From positions 1 through 46,074 of the forward strand of contig JACRDS010000139.1 in assembly GCA_016212825.1 (NCBI GenBank): 46,074 nt of DNA, written 5' to 3'. Below the pieces are notes generated by a model that was not told the origin of the DNA, did not search any database, and was given only the letters and a program-made list of their open reading frames with translations. Both the position numbers and the translations under genes were made by a program. Shown one piece after another: positions 33,590-42,103 of the stretch (its first letter is position 1; the number at the start of each line of letters is the position of its first letter). This DNA is from Elusimicrobiota bacterium. Lineage in GTDB: Bacteria > Elusimicrobiota > Elusimicrobia > UBA1565 > UBA9628.

Positions 33590-35653
33590 ATGCCCCGGAC
33601 TAAGCATCCCCGTCCGACGCTCACCCTCAAGCCCCCGCCGGAATGGCGCCGCGGCGCCGATTGCCACTGGGCCATCAACACCACGGTGCGCTGCCAGCAC
33701 CGCTGCGTCTACTGCTTCGAGGGAGACCGGCACGGCCTCAAGGACATCCCCATCGCCGAGACCAAGGCCCTGCTGGACCAGGCCGCGCGCGAGGTCCCGG
33801 CCGTCATCTTCATGGGCGCCGAACCCACCCTCAACCCCCAGCTCCCGGAGCTGGTCCGCTACGCCCAGAGCCGGGGCCTGGGCGCGCGGATCTCCACCAA
33901 CGCCGTGCGCCTGGCGGACTGGGACTACTTCCTGACCCTGGCGCGCGCGGGGCTCGACGGCATCGAGCTCTCCTTCCCCTATCCCGACGGGACGGTCTAC
34001 AGCCGCATCACCCGGGCCGCGCCCGCGGGCTTCGACCGACTGCTCCGGGCCCTGGACAACATCGCGCGCTGGAAGCGCGAGTTCGGGCGCGAGCGGAGCG
34101 CGATGATCAACGCCAACCTGGTGGTGAGCCGCTTCAACGTGGAACGCCTTGACGAGGTCTTGGGGCACCTCGCGCGGAGGCTAGAGCCCGGCAGCTATGT
34201 GGTGACCTGCAAGCGCCTGGATATGGCCCCGGTCCTGCACGAGGAGTCGTTCCGCAGGCATATGTACGTGTCCCTGGCCAGCCTGCGCCGGCATCTCCCG
34301 GCCCTGGCCGACCGCATCAAGGCCGGAGTGAGGATCGGTTTCCGCGACTTCCCGCTCTGCGCCATCCCCGGCCTGGAGATGCACGACTACGACCTGGGCT
34401 ACTGGCTCAACGGCGTGCGGGTCAAGCAGAACTTCTTCCGTCAGGACCAGATGGTGGACATGTATCCCGAGGAGGCCGCGCAGGGCTCCCACCCCTTCGA
34501 CTGGCTCTGCGAGGGCTGCTCCCTGGGCCCCCTCTGCCTGCGACGCGTCCTATTCCTGCAGGCCGACTCCCGGCCCGAGCACACCCCCCAGCCTCTCCGG
34601 GGAAGCCTGCCCAAGACCCTGTCCGCCTGGGTCCGCCGTCAGCGCCGGGGGCCGGAGGTGCTCGCCGCCCCGCGGCGGCGCACCGCCCTGGGCTGGGCCC
34701 TGGGCGAACTGCTCGCAGACGGCGCCTCCCCGTCCTGGACGCCGCTGGAGCGCGGCGTCATCCAGGTCTCGGATCGCGGCCGCAGAGCGCGCCTGCGTCT
34801 GCGCCGCGACGGCGGCCGCTGGCTCCTGGAGTCCGTGGGACGGCCTCTGCCGCCCTGGGCCACCCCGGCCCGGGACGCCCTGGCCGCGCGGCTGGAGCGC
34901 CTGCCGCCGCCGCCCGCCGGCTGCCTGCCCGAGCCGCCGGCCGCGTCGTCCTCCAGCACCGCGACCTGGGCCGCCGGACAGACGGACCCGTCCGAGGAGC
35001 CTTCGGCCGGCCCCCGCCGGCCGCGGCGCTGGGACGGCTTCGTCAGCGGCCTCTTCCTCGAGCGCTGGCGCGCCGCGGCCGGCCGTGAGCCCGGGCTCGC
35101 CAGGGGCCGGCTGGAGCCCGCGGGAGGCGGCGTCATCAGGGCCTGCGGGCCCGCCGTCGGGGACGAAGGCGAGTTCGCCGTCCTGCCGCGCGACGGAGCC
35201 CGGAGCCTGGGCGCCCTCTGCGGGCCCCTGCGCCTGCAGCCCACCTGGCTGGGCTCGGGAGCCGCCGGCCTGCTCTGGCTGCGCGCCGCCTACGCGGCCT
35301 GCGCCGCGCTGGAGGCCGGGCGCGCCTGGCCGGCCGTCGTGCCGCGCCGGGCCGGGACCTTCCTGGCCCGGGTCTGGGGTCTGTTCGGCAACGCCCTCAT
35401 GCCCCGCGCCGGCGCGTCCGGCGGACTGCTCGGCGGCTGGGTCTGCGACGAGGGCCTGCAGCTCGACCTGATCCGGGCCGCCGGGCGGCCCTACGGCATC
35501 CTGCTGGTCCCGGCCGACCGGGCGCAGAAGCCCTACGCCTGCGGCCGAGGCGTCGGCCTGCAGTACACCATGCCGCAGGGGTTCCGGGACGAGGGCCGGT
35601 GGCTGGCCATCGTGGACGCCTACGCGCGCGTCCTGGGTGGACCGCGCCGATGA
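33590..35653 (+). CDS. Radical SAM protein with long C-terminal domain
   Basis: The 687-aa protein has CQHRCVYC (C35, C39, C42), a modified MGAEPTLNP in place of GGEP, and ISTNAVRL. After the barrel comes CEGCSLGPLC (about 307-316), a possible auxiliary cluster site. A Pro/Ser-rich linker (about 440-480) leads to an unassigned C-terminal domain ending with YTMPQGFRDEGRW. The core has some flavour of the HxsC-type enzymes (xAEPTL), so it may be the second Hxs maturase, but this is weak. It is coupled to the PP-loop gene by an ATGA overlap. Confidence 0.75.
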   Translation: MPRTKHPRPTLTLKPPPEWRRGADCHWAINTTVRCQHRCVYCFEGDRHGLKDIPIAETKALLDQAAREVPAVIFMGAEPTLNPQLPELVRYAQSRGLGARISTNAVRLADWDYFLTLARAGLDGIELSFPYPDGTVYSRITRAAPAGFDRLLRALDNIARWKREFGRERSAMINANLVVSRFNVERLDEVLGHLARRLEPGSYVVTCKRLDMAPVLHEESFRRHMYVSLASLRRHLPALADRIKAGVRIGFRDFPLCAIPGLEMHDYDLGYWLNGVRVKQNFFRQDQMVDMYPEEAAQGSHPFDWLCEGCSLGPLCLRRVLFLQADSRPEHTPQPLRGSLPKTLSAWVRRQRRGPEVLAAPRRRTALGWALGELLADGASPSWTPLERGVIQVSDRGRRARLRLRRDGGRWLLESVGRPLPPWATPARDALAARLERLPPPPAGCLPEPPAASSSSTATWAAGQTDPSEEPSAGPRRPRRWDGFVSGLFLERWRAAAGREPGLARGRLEPAGGGVIRACGPAVGDEGEFAVLPRDGARSLGALCGPLRLQPTWLGSGAAGLLWLRAAYAACAALEAGRAWPAVVPRRAGTFLARVWGLFGNALMPRAGASGGLLGGWVCDEGLQLDLIRAAGRPYGILLVPADRAQKPYACGRGVGLQYTMPQGFRDEGRWLAIVDAYARVLGGPRR

Positions 35654-37371
35654 AGGTCGACGTCGAGAGGCGCGGCCGCTCGTTCCGCTACCGCCTGCGC
35701 CTGGATTCGGACGACCATGAAGAGAGCCGCCGCGACTTCAAGGACGCCCCGGCCCCGTTCCTCCTGGTCAACCACGAGTACCGCATGGACCTGCCCCGCT
35801 GTTTCCGGGACATCCATCCCGACGTCCACTCCCTGGCCGTCTGGTACACTCTGCGCCCGCTCGTGGCCTCGCGCCTGGAACTGCCCTTCGCCGCCTCTCC
35901 GGAGTTCGCCCGCTGGCTGAGCCGGAAGCATGGCGTGCGCCTGACCAACGTCGATGAGAGCCAGTCCCCGCGCCGGAGGCCCGAGACGGTCGCGCCCGCC
36001 CTGCTCTTCTCCGGCGGCATGGACTCCATGGCCGCCAGCCTCCTCATGCCCAGGGGCACCCACCACATCGTCCTGGACCGCATCCCCCACCAGCGCCCGG
36101 GGGACAACCCGGACATCCTCGTCGACCTGGCCGTCACCCGGGCCGCCTGCGCCGCGGTCGCGGCCGGGGGCGCCCCCGTGCACGCGACCGCCGACGACCA
36201 CGAGTTCCTCTTCTCCCCCTACCCGATGTGGCACTCGGACATGGGCCGTCTGCCCGCCCTCTACCTGGCCGACTCCCTGGGCCTGAGCACCCTCGACGCC
36301 GGGGAAGTCTTCGACGCCACCTACTTCGGCGGCTACCACGCCGGCGCCTCGCGCTGGCGCATGAGGCCGCCGGAGGACCCGGCCGGCCCCCGCGCCCCAG
36401 CGCGGCGGAGCCACAACGACCCCGATGGGTTCTGGAACAGCGTCGGCCTGCGCCGGGCCGACAGCATCTGCGGGCTCTCCGAGGTGGTCACCACCAAGGT
36501 GGTCGCGCGGAGCCGCTACCGCGGCAAATCCTTCTCCTGCTATTACCCGCCCCGGCCCCGCGGGGAAGCCTTCTGCATGCGCTGCGACAAGTGCTTCAAG
36601 AAGCTGCTCCTGCGCCACATCACCGACGGCCGGGAGGTCCCGGCGTCCCTCTTCGAGCACTTCCTGAGCCAGCCCCACCTGGCGGCCGTGTTCGCGCGCC
36701 CCTACTTCGACTGGCACCATGTCTGGTACTACGCCTTCCAGCAGATGCGCTGCCGGCACTGGTTCGCCCGCGAGCTGCAGAAGCAGGCCCGGCAGGGCCC
36801 CGACCTCTCGCTCCTGGAGAAATGGTATCCGAAGGCGCGGCTGGTGATGGAGCCCGCCTACACCGAGGAAGTCCAGAGGAACATCTCCCGCTACGCCGAG
36901 ACCATGAGCCCAGCGGAGATGGCGCGGCTCGAGCACCTCGACATCCCCCCCCTCCACGCCCCGCCGCTCAAGGACCGGCCCGCCGCCGCCCGGAACCGCG
37001 GCCCCGCGGGCGCCCGGCCGGAGCCTTTTTCCGCGCAGACCAAGGCCCTGTTCCGGCTGCTCCAGTCCAAGCTGCTGGGCGGGCGCCCCCCGCACTGGGG
37101 CGGATACCGGCTCGAAGAGGTCTTCCTGCGGCCGCCGGAAGCCAGCATCTGGTTCCGCCTGAGCCCCGCAGGCCGGCGGGCCGCGGCCGGAGAGCTGGTG
37201 CTCCTGCTGTCTGCGACCGCGCCGGACGGCCCCCGGCCGCTGGTTCGCCTGGGCAGCCTCGGGATCTTCTCCCCCTTGGAGAGCCGCGCGGATGCGTCCG
37301 TGCTGCGCCCCATGGCGCGCAGCCTGGTCGCGGTGTTCCGGGAAGCCCGCCAGGACATCACGCGGGCTTGA
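35650..37371 (+). CDS. PP-loop ATP pyrophosphatase-like enzyme (QueC/DUF6395-like)
   Basis: The 573-aa protein has a PP-loop SGGMDS (121-126), which binds ATP and makes an adenylated intermediate. A CMRCDKC motif (C309, C312, C315) resembles the zinc site of QueC-like enzymes. Such enzymes form amides, thioamides or nitriles from carboxylates or carbonyls. The match to the family known as DUF6395 is a recollection, not a search. The C-terminal 150 residues are unassigned. The start was fixed by the ATGA overlap with the rSAM gene; an upstream in-frame ATG would cut into the rSAM gene. Confidence 0.65.
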   Translation: MKVDVERRGRSFRYRLRLDSDDHEESRRDFKDAPAPFLLVNHEYRMDLPRCFRDIHPDVHSLAVWYTLRPLVASRLELPFAASPEFARWLSRKHGVRLTNVDESQSPRRRPETVAPALLFSGGMDSMAASLLMPRGTHHIVLDRIPHQRPGDNPDILVDLAVTRAACAAVAAGGAPVHATADDHEFLFSPYPMWHSDMGRLPALYLADSLGLSTLDAGEVFDATYFGGYHAGASRWRMRPPEDPAGPRAPARRSHNDPDGFWNSVGLRRADSICGLSEVVTTKVVARSRYRGKSFSCYYPPRPRGEAFCMRCDKCFKKLLLRHITDGREVPASLFEHFLSQPHLAAVFARPYFDWHHVWYYAFQQMRCRHWFARELQKQARQGPDLSLLEKWYPKARLVMEPAYTEEVQRNISRYAETMSPAEMARLEHLDIPPLHAPPLKDRPAAARNRGPAGARPEPFSAQTKALFRLLQSKLLGGRPPHWGGYRLEEVFLRPPEASIWFRLSPAGRRAAAGELVLLLSATAPDGPRPLVRLGSLGIFSPLESRADASVLRPMARSLVAVFREARQDITRA

Positions 37372-37377
37372 AGCCGG

Positions 37378-39222
37378 TCAGCCCAGGATCTGCGCCCGGC
37401 GCCCCATCCAGACCGGGTTGAGGTAGGGCTCGGGGCGGCGGATGCCCTTGGCCAGCTCCAGCCCGGCGAGCAGGACCGCGCGCATCCGGGCGGGGCTCAG
37501 GACGCCGCCCTCCGGCAGGCCGAGCCTCCGACGCAGGAAGCGGGTCATCCGCGGCGGGATCGCGGCGAAATCGGCCGCCATGCCGGCCTCGTCTCCCAGC
37601 GCCTGCCGGACCAGCGCCCGGTTGCAGTAGGCCCAGGCGTAGTTCCCGTCGAGGGCCACGGCGCGGTCGAGGTCGCGCCGCGCCTCGGCATGCCGGCCCA
37701 GCAGCCTGCGGGCCTCGCCCCGCCACACGTAGGCCTCCAGGTCCTGGGGGTCCCGCGCGACGGCGCGGTCCAGGTCGGCCAAGGCCGCGCGGACGTCTCC
37801 GAGCCTGAGACGGGCCGCGCCGCGCCAGCAGTCGACCCAGGTCCGCGCGCCGAGGCCGCTGGCCTGCCGGAACTTCTCCAGAGCCGCGCGGTAGCGCCCC
37901 AGCCAGAGCAGCGCCTCGCCGTGCCAGGTCAGGACCGACTGCCGCGCCACGAGGTCGGGCGTGCGCCCGGCCTGCGCGAACTCCCGCAGGCCCGCGGCCC
38001 TGTCGCCCTGAGCCAGAAGGGATTCCCCCAGACGGCACTGGAACCACCAGTACTCCGGGACCTCCCTCAGGACGGCCCGGCAGATCGCGTCGCTCTCGGC
38101 GAACCTCCCGGCCATCATCAGATGCGCGACGAAGGGGTGGTGCAGGCAGGCGTAGCGCCTCATGGGCAGGCGCCGGATGCTCTCATACTCGGCCCGCGCC
38201 TGGCGGTCGCGGGCCAGGCTGATGGCGAGGACCCCGCGGCAGTAGGCGCGCCAGTGAGGGTGCGTGCCGGCGCCGCGCAGGCGGCCGAGCTCCCGACGGC
38301 AGAAGCTTTCCTTCTCCCGGCCCAGGCGGGGAGACACCCCGTACCACCAGGGCCACAGGAAGGAGTTGGCGTACGCCATCTGCGCGGACCTGCCGAGCAT
38401 GGCCTCGCCCAGCCGGAAGGCCTCGTCGTGGGAGCCGGCGCAGAGCAGGGCCGAGAAGACCTCCGGCCACTCGGGGCGGACCTCCGGGGCGGCCGCGGCC
38501 GCGGCCGCGGCCCGCCGGAAGGCCGTCCGCGCCGCTCCGGGCCGGCCGGAGCGGTCCAAGGCCCGGGCCAGCTCCAGCTGCGCCGGGAGGGAGCCCGGCT
38601 CCGCCTGGGCCGCCCGACGCAGTTGCGTCTCGGAGGAGCCGCCGCGGCCCCGCGCGGCGAGGACCTGCCCCAGGAGCAGGCGCGCCTCGCCCGGGGGGCC
38701 GCCGAGCTCCAGGGCGCGCCACAGCAGCCTCTCGGCCCCGACGAGCCGGCCCGTCTTGATGAGCACCCGGGCCAGGCCGATGACAGGCAGGGCCGAGTCC
38801 GGCCGGGCCGCGACGGCCTTCCGGAACTCCTGGCCGGCCCTGACGCAGCGCCCCAGCTTCTCGCTGAGGCGCCCCAGGCCAAGATGGATCTCGAAGACCG
38901 GGCCGGCGCGCCGGCGCGCGGCCCGCAGCTGGGTCTGCGCCTCTTCGAGCCGCCCCCGCATCTCCAGGAACCGGGCATACTCCATCTCCGGCTCCCCGCG
39001 GGAGTCCGGCGCGCCCAGGACCTGGCGGAACGCCCGCTCCGCATCCGCGAAGCGCGCCAGCTTCTCCTCGATGCGGCCTTTCCAGATGTAGGCTTCCCAC
39101 CGACAGGCGCCGGCCCCGGCCAGCCGCCGGAGCTCGGCGGCCGCCTCCGGGAGGCGGCCGGCCCGCACCAGAGGCCGCAGGGCCTCGAAGAGGCCGCTGC
39201 CGGCCGCAGGCCGGGCGCTCAC
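37378..39222 (-). CDS. Tetratricopeptide repeat protein
   Basis: The 614-aa protein is made of TPR-like repeats, clearest at the C-terminus (for example ARTWVDCWRGAARLRLGDVR and LEAYVWRGEARRLLGRHAEA). The central part is less regular (about 260-400), with a WPWWYGVSP stretch. It has no signal peptide and is probably a cytosolic or peripheral scaffold. The GTG at 39222 overlaps the upstream stop as GTGA. A longer reading frame continues upstream but lies antisense-frame to the SGNH gene and was not used. It is last in a three-gene minus-strand operon. Confidence 0.8.
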   Translation of the reverse strand: MSARPAAGSGLFEALRPLVRAGRLPEAAAELRRLAGAGACRWEAYIWKGRIEEKLARFADAERAFRQVLGAPDSRGEPEMEYARFLEMRGRLEEAQTQLRAARRRAGPVFEIHLGLGRLSEKLGRCVRAGQEFRKAVAARPDSALPVIGLARVLIKTGRLVGAERLLWRALELGGPPGEARLLLGQVLAARGRGGSSETQLRRAAQAEPGSLPAQLELARALDRSGRPGAARTAFRRAAAAAAAAPEVRPEWPEVFSALLCAGSHDEAFRLGEAMLGRSAQMAYANSFLWPWWYGVSPRLGREKESFCRRELGRLRGAGTHPHWRAYCRGVLAISLARDRQARAEYESIRRLPMRRYACLHHPFVAHLMMAGRFAESDAICRAVLREVPEYWWFQCRLGESLLAQGDRAAGLREFAQAGRTPDLVARQSVLTWHGEALLWLGRYRAALEKFRQASGLGARTWVDCWRGAARLRLGDVRAALADLDRAVARDPQDLEAYVWRGEARRLLGRHAEARRDLDRAVALDGNYAWAYCNRALVRQALGDEAGMAADFAAIPPRMTRFLRRRLGLPEGGVLSPARMRAVLLAGLELAKGIRRPEPYLNPVWMGRRAQILG

Positions 39223-40487
39223 GGCGGAGCCCCGGACGACGGGCGCGGGCGACCGCGCTCCAGCAGGGTCAAGGCCTTGAGCGCTATGGCCTTGGCGAAG
39301 AGGGCGTTCCCCGCGGGAGTCGGATGCCCGTCGCCGCGGAACGACAGGGCCTCGTCTCCCTGCCAGGGGACCGGCGACCGGACGCTCGGCCGCAGGCGTT
39401 CCGGAAGACCGGGGACGTCCCCCCAAGTCGCGAAGGCGATCCGCGGATGGCGGCGGTACTCGTCGAAGAACGAGTTCGGGGTCATGGGCTCCCAGATAAG
39501 CAGCCTCCCCCCGCCCGCCTCGAGGAAGGCGACCAGCTTGCGGAACTCGGAGCGCAGGTCCGCCACCACCTCCGGGCCGGCGGCGCCCCGCAAGGCGCAG
39601 CGGTTCGCCAGACGCGCCCCCACATGGTGCAGGTGCCGCGACGTCCCGAGGTGGTCCATCAGGGATACCGCCGCCGCCGGGAGCCCGGCCTTGACCCGCT
39701 GGACCTCCCAAGGCTCCAGGTCGTAATAGCCGCCGAAGCTCATGATGTAGAGGTCGGGCTTGACCTCCCGGCCCGCGGCCATGAGCGCGTGGACATAATA
39801 CCAGAGGGCCGCCGGTGTATCGGCGATGTTGCGGACCTCCCACTTCCGCCCGCTGCGCGAGACGAGCTCGCGCTCGATGGCCTGGTCGAGCATTCCCTCC
39901 TCGTCCCGGATGCCCGCCCCCCAGACGAAGGAGTCCCCGACCAGGAGCGCGCGCCGGACGCCCTTCCCGGCCGCCGGACTCCATGGCCGGCCGCGGAAGC
40001 CCAGGGGATTGATCCGCACCGCATAGTCCGGCATGGCGGAGCCGGGAGGACCGGCGAACACGCGGGTCTGGCCGGGCCGGAACGCGGCATAGAACCCGAA
40101 CCTGTTCATGGCACGGCGTTCGGGCAGGGCGTCGACGGCGAAAAGCAGCGCACCGGCGGCGGTCACGGCCGGCAGGAAGCGAGACGGGCTTCCCCAGCGG
40201 CCTTTCGGGACCGACAGGAAGCGGCGCAGCGGGCCAAGGAGGGCGGCCAGCGACAGCGTCAGGGCCGGGGCCAGGTAGCTCCGCCAATCCGTCGCCAGGC
40301 AGCGCAGGGCGAACGAGACGGGCAGCTTGACGGACCCCAGATAGAGCCACATCCCGACGCCGGCGAGCATCCCGGCCGCGGCGCAGACGGCCAGAGCCCA
40401 GAACGCGAGCGCTCCCGCCGCCAGCGGCCACCCCCAGCGCGACCCCGCCAACTCCCGCAGCCGGACCTGGGCAGGTCGGCCCGTCAT
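39219..40487 (-). CDS. Membrane-anchored SGNH/GDSL hydrolase-like protein
   Basis: The 422-aa protein has three hydrophobic N-terminal segments (about 20-50, 70-88, 104-120) and a C-terminal hydrolase domain. Block I is GDSFVWG with the catalytic Ser at 186 (GDSF 184-187). Block V is GDGHPTPAG (385-393), with catalytic Asp and His. SGNH enzymes remove or add acyl groups on lipids, glycans or small molecules. An ATGA overlap couples it to the gene at 40484. Confidence 0.75.
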   Translation of the reverse strand: MTGRPAQVRLRELAGSRWGWPLAAGALAFWALAVCAAAGMLAGVGMWLYLGSVKLPVSFALRCLATDWRSYLAPALTLSLAALLGPLRRFLSVPKGRWGSPSRFLPAVTAAGALLFAVDALPERRAMNRFGFYAAFRPGQTRVFAGPPGSAMPDYAVRINPLGFRGRPWSPAAGKGVRRALLVGDSFVWGAGIRDEEGMLDQAIERELVSRSGRKWEVRNIADTPAALWYYVHALMAAGREVKPDLYIMSFGGYYDLEPWEVQRVKAGLPAAAVSLMDHLGTSRHLHHVGARLANRCALRGAAGPEVVADLRSEFRKLVAFLEAGGGRLLIWEPMTPNSFFDEYRRHPRIAFATWGDVPGLPERLRPSVRSPVPWQGDEALSFRGDGHPTPAGNALFAKAIALKALTLLERGRPRPSSGAPP

Positions 40488-41986
40488 CGCCTCATGGCCT
40501 CCACCAGATCCTCCAGAGTGCGCGGCCGCGGCCGGCGGAGCATCAGGAGGACCGCCCGCCGGAACGCGGGCAGCGGGTCCGGCGGGGAATCCAAGGGATG
40601 CCGCTCCAGGAGCTCGGCCGCCTTCCGGTCGAGCTCATCGCGGGGCTCCTGCCCCTGCCCCGCCGCCGACAGCCTCTGGGCGAGCGCCCAGAGCAGGCCG
40701 ACCTCCGGATGCTTGAAGCGCCAGGGGACCTCGTGCTGTCCGGCATCGATGATGCAGCCGGAGTTGTAGAAGGCGCCGCGGCGCTCCACCACCAGGCCGT
40801 CGCGCTTGGCCAGCTGCGTGATCGGACGGTCCTTGAAGAGCTGCAGCCGTTGGTCCAGCACGCCGCAGGAATTGATGAGCGGACAGCGCGCGATGTGCGC
40901 GCCGTTGAGGCGCAGGTCCCGCAAGGTGGTCCAAGGCGTGAAAAGGATCATGCTCAGGCGCCCGCGCTCGCAGCGGAACTGCTCCGGCCAGGCCGCGGCG
41001 GTCGCGGCGATGAAGGCCGCGGCCTCGTGCACCTGCCGGGCCGTGATCCCCTTGTTGAGGCGCAGATTCTCGGCCGCGGAGAAGTTCTCCACGCCCATCC
41101 CGTAGATGCGCACCGCCAGTCCGTTGGCGGCCAGCAGCGGCAGGCAGCGCCTCAGGCCCGCGCGCGTGGCGAGCAGCTCGTCGATGCGCGGCGAGAAGAT
41201 CAGCTCCGCGCGCCGCGCCTTGAGCCGGACCAGCTCGCGGATGAACTCCTCCAGCCGGCGCCAGAGGCCCTGGCAGCGCAGCTCGAAGCGGCGCTCGGCC
41301 CGGGCCGGGAGCTGCCCGCAGGCGGCGGCGACCTGACGCGCCGCGAAGGCCACCACGTCCTGCGCGGGCTTCCGGAGCGGGGCGGCGTTGCAGAAGGCGC
41401 ACCCCATCATACGATGGCTAAGGCGCAGCCCCCGGTAGAGAGGGTTGGCCGACACCGGGGTGCGGTACTCGCAGATCGTGCCGGCGATCACCCGGATGAG
41501 GGGAGCGTACGCCCAGGGGGCCCGGTTCAGGACCTGCCGGCGGAAATGCGGCCGCAGCCGATCGAGCAGGCGGGGGTCGTCCAGGAGCGGGCCGCGCGCC
41601 TCCGGGACCGCGCGCCGGAAGGCCGGGGCAAAATCCTCGAAGGTCCCGTCCACGGGCCAGTAGACCAGGCGCCGGCCCGGCACGAGCGCGGCCAGCGCGG
41701 CCCACTGCTCGGCGACGAGGTATTCGTTGATGAACACGATCCCGGGCCGGCGCCGCAGCAGGTGCGCGCGGAGCAAGGCCAGGTCCCCGGGCTCGAGCCG
41801 GTAGCGCAGGGTGGGGTCGTAGCGCACCCCGAGCGCGGCCCAAGAGGCCCGCCAGCCCAAGGCTCGGGCCAGCCCCATGAGCAGCGGATAGGCGGCGGCG
41901 CGGAACTGTCGTTCCGGCTCGTGCGGCATGAGTTCGACGAGCAGCAACAGCCGCCCGGTCGGCCGCTCGGATGTCGGGGCAGGCAT
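40484..41986 (-). CDS. rSAM-like protein lacking the first cluster cysteine
   Basis: The 500-aa protein has an N-terminal Rossmann-like part (about 10-115: LLLLVEL, RRPGIVFINEYLV, LVYWPVDGTFED). The region LSHRMMGCAFC follows (C196, C199), with Arg192 where the first Cys of CxxxCxxC should be. Cys172 (ICEYRTPV) is the nearest alternative. Downstream, the barrel-like pattern (IYGMGVENFSAAENLRLNKG) fits B12-rSAM-like proteins. It might be a non-catalytic paralog or use an unusual ligand. It is first in a three-gene operon and diverges from the NifH-like gene. Confidence 0.6.
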   Translation of the reverse strand: MPAPTSERPTGRLLLLVELMPHEPERQFRAAAYPLLMGLARALGWRASWAALGVRYDPTLRYRLEPGDLALLRAHLLRRRPGIVFINEYLVAEQWAALAALVPGRRLVYWPVDGTFEDFAPAFRRAVPEARGPLLDDPRLLDRLRPHFRRQVLNRAPWAYAPLIRVIAGTICEYRTPVSANPLYRGLRLSHRMMGCAFCNAAPLRKPAQDVVAFAARQVAAACGQLPARAERRFELRCQGLWRRLEEFIRELVRLKARRAELIFSPRIDELLATRAGLRRCLPLLAANGLAVRIYGMGVENFSAAENLRLNKGITARQVHEAAAFIAATAAAWPEQFRCERGRLSMILFTPWTTLRDLRLNGAHIARCPLINSCGVLDQRLQLFKDRPITQLAKRDGLVVERRGAFYNSGCIIDAGQHEVPWRFKHPEVGLLWALAQRLSAAGQGQEPRDELDRKAAELLERHPLDSPPDPLPAFRRAVLLMLRRPRPRTLEDLVEAMRR

Positions 41987-41997
41987 AAGACGCCGTC

Positions 41998-42003
41998 ATT
42001 ATA
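41998..42003 (-). promoter_or_regulatory. Candidate -10 of the minus-strand operon
   Basis: TATAAT on the minus strand (42003-41998), eleven bases before the ATG at 41986. The leader would be about five bases. No clear -35 was found, and a local dyad, TTATAACTTATAA (41999-42011), overlaps it. Confidence 0.45.
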
Positions 42004-42060
42004 ACTTATAAGGTTTTCGGATAAGAGACGGAGGCCGAGCCGGCACGCGGGACAAGATGC

Positions 42061-42066
42061 TATCAT
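42061..42066 (+). promoter_or_regulatory. Candidate -10 of the NifH-like operon
   Basis: TATCAT at 42061-42066. Transcription would start near 42073, so the ATG at 42071 would be missed and translation would begin at 42095 or 42104. No -35 is visible. Low confidence. Confidence 0.25.
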
Positions 42067-42103
42067 TAGGATGTCGTTCCGGCGGGCACCCCCCATGCGA
42101 AGA

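Noticed and set aside
37378..40431. Minus-strand reading frame of 1017 codons
   Set aside because: The N-terminal third overlaps the SGNH hydrolase gene in another frame and has no protein-like pattern. The TPR gene begins at 39222.
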